Assembly (NCBI GenBank): GCA_022410635.1
Contig: JAJVDF010000589.1
Location: forward strand, 131,606-195,605
Length of the DNA stretch: 64,000 nt
Direction of reading: 5' to 3'
Source: Tretioscincus oriximinensis
Taxonomy: Eukaryota; Chordata; Lepidosauria; Squamata; Gymnophthalmidae
Made by a program: the position numbers and the translations under genes. Below, in pieces: positions 57,525 through 64,000 of this stretch (its first letter is position 1; the number at the start of each line of letters is the position of its first letter). The notes under the pieces were generated by a model that saw nothing but the letters and a program-made list of their open reading frames with translations, was not told the DNA's origin and ran no database searches.

Positions 57525-57818
57525 ACAGGGTTGTACCACCCCTTTCAACAGCCAGTGGAGTGGGAACCCGGGNTAGGGCCTTCTCAGTGGTNGCCCCTNN
57601 TCTTTGGAACAGTCTCCCCCTCGAGGTGCGTCTNTCATCATCGTTGTACTCTTTTAGAAGGTCCTTGAAGACGCACCTCTTTTGCCTGGCCTTTGGCTGA
57701 AGAAATGCCATCTCTATCCCTACTTTTAATATTGTTGTATACTTTTTTTAATTTTTGTAGTGATGTTTTACTGTTTTTGCCGCCCTGAGACCTTCGGGTA
57801 TAGGGCGGGGTATAAGTA

Positions 57819-57880
<62 letters not shown>
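57525..57880 (+). mobile_element. L2 LINE 3' end with AAAT array
   Basis: Nearly identical to 50300-50610, ending ATAGGGCGGGGTATAAGTAT and about 15 AAAT units. Confidence 0.93.
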
Positions 57881-57884
<4 letters not shown>

Positions 57885-57965
57885 TCGCCCAAAGGTTTAC
57901 ATCTTATTCTATCTTCCCCACCAGGTTAATGGTGGTACTAATTTATCTAAATTTGCATCTCTTTC
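57885..57965 (-). mobile_element. SINE second-type body fragment
   Basis: TCTTCCCCACCAGGTTAATG and ATCTAAATTTGCATCTCTTT in reverse of 30420-30480. Confidence 0.5.
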
Positions 57966-58297
57966 AAATGGGAACGGAAGCTGTGTGGCTTTGCACTGGG
58001 GCGCTCTCTTGTAAAGGCTGCAGTACTCCTATAGTCCACTAGTTCTCCATCGACAGCAACGCAGGTGCAGTTTCTCCCAATCAGGCTAACCGGGCTCTGG
58101 CTACGGTTTGCCCAAAGCAGGGAGGCCTCTGTGCAAAGGCTGTCATGCACCACCACCGTGCCTCCGTTCTGTTCTAACCTCCAGGGAGGCAACAGGAGTT
58201 TTTAAAGGGGTGTTGGACGGATTCTAGTATTGCACAAAATTAAACTTGTATAATTTGTTGTAATTATTGATTTACACAATAAAAAGGTGTAGCCGTG

Positions 58298-59026
58298 TGT
58301 GGCGTCCTCCATTTTAGAGGTTTGTGTTCCTTTTATTTACTTACCAGATATCCCAGAGGGAGGGGGGAAGAGCAGGCCCGGGCAGGGGCGTGGCTTCCTG
58401 GTTCCCTGTTTGGGAGGGGGCGTGGCTGGAGGAGCCAGCCAATGGGGCCTCGAGTAGCCGGCTGGTNAGCATATAAAAGGGAAGCTGACCAGGGCTAGAG
58501 GCCTTTCTGTCGAGTGAGACTTGTGGTGTAGCAAGTTGACAGAGGGCTCCGCTTCTGATCTGCCTCAGAGGGAGGGGGTGGGAGTGTATGGTGGCCTGAA
58601 GGAGTCAAAGTTGAGTCTGGAACAAATGAAGTGACACAGGGCCTGTCTCTTTAAGGATCTGGAAACTAATGTTGCACTTGCTTGGTGTGTGTGCTTGAGT
58701 CAGGCTTACTTGATAAAAGCCGAAGCCTTATTATTATAATCTTCTTTCTATTCCTTATTTGTAAATAATAAACTTGTTATTTGTTTCAATTCAATCATCT
58801 CTTTCTTTCCTATATTTCTGTAACCACAAAATTAAGCAGGCTACTGGTGGGGGCTGTGAATAAAGCCCTCATCCTGAGGTAAACNCTGAGGCCTTGTGTA
58901 GGCCGGAGGATAGTACTGTTGCTGCAAGCAGTCGTGGGTGCTGGATTGGCCCACAGGGTGGATATTGTGGCACCCCTGACTGTGAGGGTCATCTAATCGT
59001 GGGGCCCTCAGGTAGGGGTCGCCACA
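58298..59026 (+). mobile_element. Candidate LTR-like element with TATA box and poly(A) signal
   Basis: TGTGGCG at 58298-58304 and CGCCACA at 59020-59026 form TG...CA inverted ends. Inside are TATAAAAG (58472-58479) and AATAAA (58767-58772), about 295 bp apart, as in an LTR. No matching target duplication or primer-binding site was seen, so class is uncertain. Confidence 0.45.
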
Positions 59027-59029
59027 TTG

Positions 59030-59215
59030 ATTACCACTCTTCGAGTACGATCACTAAAGCACTTTTGAATCCATCTCACTGTTGTTTTGTCAATCCCAGA
59101 CTTCACCACTTTTTCAATAAGGATGGAATGAGATACTTTGTCAAATGCNTTACTGAAGTCAAGATACACCACTGTCTGCTGCGTTTCCCTGATCAACCCA
59201 TTTGGTGATTCTATC
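59030..59215 (-). mobile_element. LINE reverse-transcriptase fragment
   Basis: Minus-strand translation VYLDFSXAFDKVSHSILIEK, then VRWIQKCFSDRTRRVVIN, is a jockey/CR1-clade reverse-transcriptase core, different from the CR1 at 12386-13944. Confidence 0.8.
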
Positions 59216-59349
59216 AGAGAAGGAAAGATTAGATTAGATTAGCCTGGCATGACTTGTTTGTACGATCGCAGAGACAGTTTTGTATCTGGCTGTGGGCACA
59301 TAGCGTATTTCTACCTCGATCGGAACGAGATGTGGATGAGTCCTGCACA

Positions 59350-59418
59350 CGGGATATTGCGGCACCCCTGACTGTGAGGGTCATCGAATAGTAGGGCCCT
59401 CAGGTAGGGGTCGCCACA
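59350..59418 (+). repeat. Direct copy of the 58962-59026 segment
   Basis: GGATATTG, GGCACCCCTGACTGTGAGGG, TCATC and GGGCCCTCAGGTAGGGGTCG then CCACA recur about 390 bp after the first copy. Each copy can fold on itself. Confidence 0.85.
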
Positions 59419-60240
59419 GTGGGTGCCGGAAGTCCGAAAACAGATGAGGCAGCCAATGCGGCCGCTAACTTCAGAAGTCGACGTGAACCTTGTGCGGAGG
59501 ATGAAAAGGAGCTGAGACCGAGCAGGAAACAGAAGGAAACAGCGGAGGGGCTGAATTCACGTTTCTCAAAACCGCTTTTCTCACCCCCACGAGAGCACAG
59601 GCTGAATTTGCTTTTTTCACTGCCTGGTCGTCGTAGCTTATTAAGTGGCCTCCTATACCCAGGGATGTCCGACCGGGTGCAGCTTGCAGGAAGGCAGCTC
59701 GGAGGCAGGTCCCAGCCGGCCAGCTGCACGGAGACTGAACGGAAAGCCAAACTGGGGTCTTTTTTTGGTGCCTTTAAAGTTGTGATTAAAGATGCAGGAC
59801 CTTCCTAGCAAGGTCAGGTTCCACACCACAAATGCCGCAATTTGCAAAGGGCTCCACAACAGGCTCCCTTTTGCAAGTCTTCTGTGTTTTGCAAGACGCG
59901 TTAACAGTTTTCTCATCTACGCCTTGCAGAGAAAGCTCACGGCTGCTCCGATTGGCGGTGTGAAGATTGCAAGAAAAGGTTTCAACATTTTACAGTGGAG
60001 ATAATAATAATTCAGTTCCTTTGTACCTTGGGGCGAGGCAATTAGGCTGCCATTTCTAACGCTCACCGGAGCACGTCGGCAGTGGGAGGGGAAGTGCACT
60101 TCGCTTGTACCTTGGACTGACAAGGACCACAAGTACTTATTTGGCTGCCTACAATCTTCTCACACATCTGAACAAGTTTGATTCTGCTTTTTTACCTGCT
60201 GCATAAATTGGTATCTTCTGGGGCACCTTACATATTTTTA
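59419..60240. other. Unassigned sequence with a 129-codon open frame
   Basis: A plus-strand frame at 59419-59808 stays open across GC-rich sequence. I do not recognise the product, and splice or promoter support is lacking. Confidence 0.3.
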
Positions 60241-60379
60241 TTTTATTTTATTTGTTTAAGAGACACATGCAACTTAATTATTTTGAGTTTCAGTCATTTC
60301 TTTCCGTAATTAATCCATGGAATTCCTCTCCATGCAGTTAGAGGCACAGTGTTTTCCAACAAGAAGGTCAGCGTTCACG

Positions 60380-60563
60380 GCCTCATGTGTCTGCCGTGGA
60401 GAGGTTGAGTGCACTCTATTGACCTTAGCTTCAGTCAGCCTAAATTGCAAGTAGATGAACAGGTACCACCACAATAGAGATGGAGTACATGTAAGCCTTC
60501 GGGCGAAGAACACCCTGTAAGCTTATATCCCACCCCCAGGTGAGAAGGGTGAAAAAAAAAAAA

Positions 60564-60594
<31 letters not shown>

Positions 60595-61003
60595 CTTCTT
60601 CTNNNNNNNNNNNNNNNNNNNNNNNNNNNNNNNNNNNNNNNNNNNNNNNNNNNNNNNNNNNNNNNNNNNNNNNNNNNNNNNNNNNNNNNNNNNNNNNNNN
60701 NNNNNNNNNNNNNNNNNNNNNNNNNNNNNNNNNNNNNNNNNNNNNNNNNNNNNNNNNNNNNNNNNNNNNNNNNNNNNNNNNNNNNNNNNNNNNNNNNNNN
60801 NNNNNNNNNNNNNNNNNNNNNNNNNCTTCTTCTTCTTCTTCTTCTTCTTCTTCTTCTTCTTCTTCTTCTTCTTCTTCTTCTGCACACACCTCCACAAAAG
60901 CCAGCTGGGTGACCTTGGGCTGGTCACAGTTCTTCAGAGCTCTCTCAGCTCCACCTACTTCACAAGGTGCCTGTTGTGAAGAAGATAAAAGAAGGTTATG
61001 TAA
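60380..61003 (+). mobile_element. SINE, CTT microsatellite with 223-N gap, second SINE tail
   Basis: 60380-60550 is the second SINE type (GGCCTCATGTGTCTGCCGTG, TGAACAGGTACCACCACAAT). CTT units flank Ns at 60603-60825. 60888-61003 is a first-type body (AAAGCCAGCTGGGTGACCTT). Confidence 0.82.
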
Positions 61004-61189
61004 CCTTTCGCTCTGTCTCCTTTATACGTTTGGCCCAATATATCGTTTTATCTCTCCAGGAGTTGTTATATTAATCCCTCCACATCGATGGTTCTTTAGT
61101 GTTCAAAACCTGCGATTAAAAGTCCACCTTCTGTTTCTTGTAGAAAGTCTTTTAAAAGTCTCCATAACTTTTCCATGAAGTCCATCAGT

Positions 61190-61330
61190 CAGAACATCAA
61201 AAAACTTTAAAGGAGCCCTGCTGAAACGGGCCAGAGCCTGTCTAGTCTACATTTCTGTCTCACCCAGGGGCCCACCAACTGCACCCAGGCAAAATCTCCA
61301 CCTGTTCTCAGCTCCCTACAAGTATAAGCC
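61190..61330 (-). mobile_element. Old CR1 3' end fragment
   Basis: AGAACATCAAAAAACTTTAA, CCTGCTGAAACGGGCCAGAG, CACCAACTGCACCCAGGCAA. Confidence 0.65.
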
Positions 61331-61659
61331 AGCCCTTTATGGAGGGAGTTTGTCCTACTTTCCAGCCATGCTGCTGTAATTGTACAGACGGGTCCCCCTC
61401 ACAGCCAGTGTCCTGTGGGTGGGTTGGGGCACCGATTGGGTAAAGAGGTTTTCTACCTCCTAGGGCTACCTGTGGTGCAGGCTGGGAACTGTAGTCCACA
61501 GGGCAGGGGACCCCTTAGAGCTAAAATTCCCAGAAGCCCCTGCTGCCAACACACCAGCCCTATTTCACTTTTTCCACATTTGGGCAGCTGGTGCAGTCTT
61601 GGGAACTATATGAGAATCTCNTACACTATCTGATAAAATATCCCCTTGAACGTGATACG

Positions 61660-61830
61660 AGATCATGGGGGCGGGGAACGTCCTAGAAAATTTCCCTCTC
61701 CTCAGGCGCCACTTTCGGGAACGCCATCTTAACTCATGGTTCTCTTTCGGGAACGCCATCTTAAGTGGGTGGCGTTTCAGGAAGCAGAAACCGGAAACGA
61801 CACCCTAAATGACGTCATTTCTGGCCTGGG
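61660..61830 (+). repeat. CRE/ETS-motif repeat, partial copy
   Basis: CAGAAACCGGAAACGACACC and CTAAATGACGTCATTTCTGG, the latter with a full TGACGTCA palindrome at 61809-61816. Confidence 0.55.
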
Positions 61831-62299
61831 TGGATTAAGAACCAGTTCACTGAAATAAATTGAAAAAATAGATAGCGATTTTACCCAACCTGTGCGAACC
61901 GGCTGAATCCCACAACTGCCACCATAGGCTACTGGGTGTCCCAAAGCTGTCTGAAAAGAGAAATGCTTTCCCTCGTTTCAGTGGCTGTGCTGTGATTCCT
62001 TTTCAGGCAGGGACCGTTGGGGACTCCAGCCAGATCTGGTCCATGTCCTGCCCTTGAAGCTCTGGTCTCTAGGAGATATTAACAGTTCTCTAAACAAACC
62101 ATGAATAGAATAATAAGGACGCATAGAATTCAGGCCATAGGCCAGGCTGAAATGGCTGCCTGTACATATTTTGTGGTGTGCAGCATGTTTTTGGGGGGTG
62201 TTATACCAGGTGCAAAATTCTTAGGGGTCCAAATTTCAAAAGAGAAGCAATAAAGGCTCCTACAAAAGCTCTTCAGTTGTGGCATAAGAGGACAGACCT

Positions 62300-62620
62300 T
62301 GCCCTGGATTGTGCATGTGCAAATTCTGTGACCGAGCAAGAGAATGATCTTGGGNTGCTGGTGGACAGTTCAATGAAGCTGTCAACCCAGCAGTGAAAAA
62401 AGCAAATTCAATGTCAACAGAAAATAGAACAGCAAGTGTTGTTTTGCCTCTTTAATAAATCTGTGGTGAGGCCACATGGTTGGAATAATATGTACAATTC
62501 TGGTCGCCACACCTTAGGAAGGATATTGTGGAACTGGAGAAGGTGCAAAAAAGGAACACAAGAATGATCAAGGGGCTAGGACATCTCCTTTATGAAATCA
62601 GGCTGCAATGTGGGAGGAAC
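62300..62620 (+). mobile_element. Decayed CR1 LINE coding fragment
   Basis: AATGATCTTGGGNTGCTGGT, CTGTGGTGAGGCCACATGGT, GAACTGGAGAAGGTGCAAAA are CR1 C-terminal words in order on the plus strand, with frame breaks. Confidence 0.85.
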
Positions 62621-62768
62621 TGGAATTTTCTGACTGTTGATTCTTCCTTACATTTTTGTGAAACGGCCCATATTCCCCTTCTTAAACCTTTGAATGCTGC
62701 TCAGTTTATAGGAGAAGGCAGGATCTCTCAAGAAGACACCAGCACAAGGCATTAATGAACCTCATACC

Positions 62769-62900
62769 CAGTATTTATTTCCTGGTTAGTCGGTGTGGAA
62801 TGTCATGCTGAGCATGCTCAGTATTTACTTCCTGATTAGTTGGTGCAGAATGTCACGCTGAGCATGCTCATTATTTACTTCCTGGTTAGTCAGCTGGTCT
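62769..62900 (+). repeat. 50-bp tandem repeat, about 2.6 units
   Basis: CAGTATTTATTTCCTGGTTA recurs with small changes at 62819 and 62869, exactly 50 bp apart. Each complete unit ends in the perfect palindrome TGAGCATGCTCA. Confidence 0.88.
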
Positions 62901-64000
62901 GTCCCACATAATTAAAAGTTTCCTAATTATTTGTTTGCAAAAGGATAAGTGTACACATGCTTGGGCTCTCGATCAGGTTATTTATTTACCACATGATGCA
63001 CCTGAACCAAGTATCACTTAGGCAGCACATTTAGTACACCACTTCCCTTGCAACCCTGTGGCGTATCCTCAAACCACTTTGCTTTAATTTTTGTTTCCAA
63101 ATAGATCACCACTTGACTTTTTAAAATCTTTTTGGGATTCAACCTTTATGTCCAGGAAACGAAANTTGGATGTGATTTTGAGGAGCAAAATGTGGGTTGG
63201 CAAACCCTTCTTCCCCTGTAAAAATCACCACATCCCAAAGCCGTTCCTGATTAAAAACCGTGCAAAGCTCTGTCTGCCTTTCCTAGACCCATTTGGGCAT
63301 AAAGCGTTGCTTGTCTTTGCTGTTTAATGGGTGCCTCCCACTTATGTCGAGGGGGACGAGGCCTACAGGTAATTTTCTAACCAAAGAACAGACCCTCAGT
63401 CAATATGCTGGTCATAATTTTCACATTCCACTGGTCAAAATGCCAGCAATAACAGTTCTCTCTTGGAAATAATATTTGAAGTGGAGAAAGGCTTCGTTGT
63501 ATCTCCATAGAAGAGGCCTTTGGTTAGAGGCTTGGAATTTGCTCCGGAGGATTCCAGGTGTTTTAAGTTCATGAAAACATAACCGCCCTTTACTGAAATA
63601 TTTGCGTTAAAAGGCGCTTGGCTTTTCACAACATGGGAACTCACAGCTCTGTGGGACTCAATGGCTTCTTTTCAAGGTTCCTTCTTCTGCCCTAGGTTTA
63701 TATTGCAGAGTTGCCATCTCTTGGGCTCTGTGCTGCGCATTTGGGAGCAAATGAGTTATAATTATTGTTAGTGCAATTACCAACTTTTTTATTTTAAAGA
63801 AATAGCTATGATAATCTGGGTACAGAATATTCCACCAAGGGGAAATCTCATAGCACCTTAGAGATGAACAAGAAAAAAGTGCATCTGAAGAACATCTGAA
63901 GNAGACTTATCTACTGAAGCTCCTGCTGCCTGCCTTTCTCTTGTTAATCTCTAAGGTGCTACTCTTCCCCCTGCTAGAATATCTAGCCATGCATCCATCT
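62901..64000. other. Unassigned right end of the window
   Basis: No exon recognised. 63880-63980 carries the CATCTGAAG...TTTCTCTTGTTAATCTCTAA words of the unclassified repeat seen at 18200. Confidence 0.4.

Noticed and set aside
59419..59808. 129-codon open frame in GC-rich sequence
   Set aside because: Not recognisable as a protein, and no flanking splice sites point to it as an exon; kept only as unassigned sequence.
60435..61178. Poly-Ser/Glu/Lys/Arg frames crossing the second gap
   Set aside because: Translation of a CTT microsatellite and Ns.

Overview
This is draft genomic DNA of a squamate reptile (lizard or snake). The basis is three vertebrate multi-exon genes in an order known from human 3q29, together with a repeat load of CR1 and L2 LINEs, an L1, tRNA-derived SINEs and hAT-like MITEs. 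The species cannot be named from the sequence. There are two assembly gaps (35838-36118 and 60603-60825) and many isolated N bases, most of them inside repeats.

Layout. 1-6174 holds the 3' end of PCYT1A (+): the last two coding exons at 2166-2354 and 4350-4556, then a 3'UTR with AATAAA at 6169. 9098-31449 is the complete SLC51A (OST-alpha) gene on the minus strand: 9 exons, 339 codons in frame, convergent with PCYT1A. 31450-36390 is the divergent interval between SLC51A and ZDHHC19; it carries candidate FXR/NRF2-type sites on the SLC51A side and two RFX X-box-like sites on the ZDHHC19 side. 36391-48974 is a ZDHHC19-like palmitoyltransferase (+): 9 exons, 401 codons in frame. 49 kb to the end has no gene that I can support; it is repeats plus unassigned sequence.

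Roles. PCYT1A makes CDP-choline for phosphatidylcholine synthesis. SLC51A is one subunit of the basolateral bile-acid/steroid transporter. ZDHHC19 is a mainly testicular S-acyltransferase. They share conserved linkage rather than a known pathway.

Repeats. Introns and flanks are a mosaic of nested insertions, several with readable target-site duplications. Most notable are: a palindromic MITE family whose best copy is 170 bp (37928-38097); at least three groups of hAT-like MITEs with 8-bp duplications; a very GC-rich hAT-type element inside a CR1 in SLC51A intron 1 (30670-31054); a dispersed repeat full of CRE-like and ETS-like motifs; another repeat with opposed ZNF143/SBS-like motifs; and tRNA SINEs whose 3' tail matches the local L2 LINE tail. 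I saw no CRISPR array, prokaryotic operon or clearly new protein-coding system.
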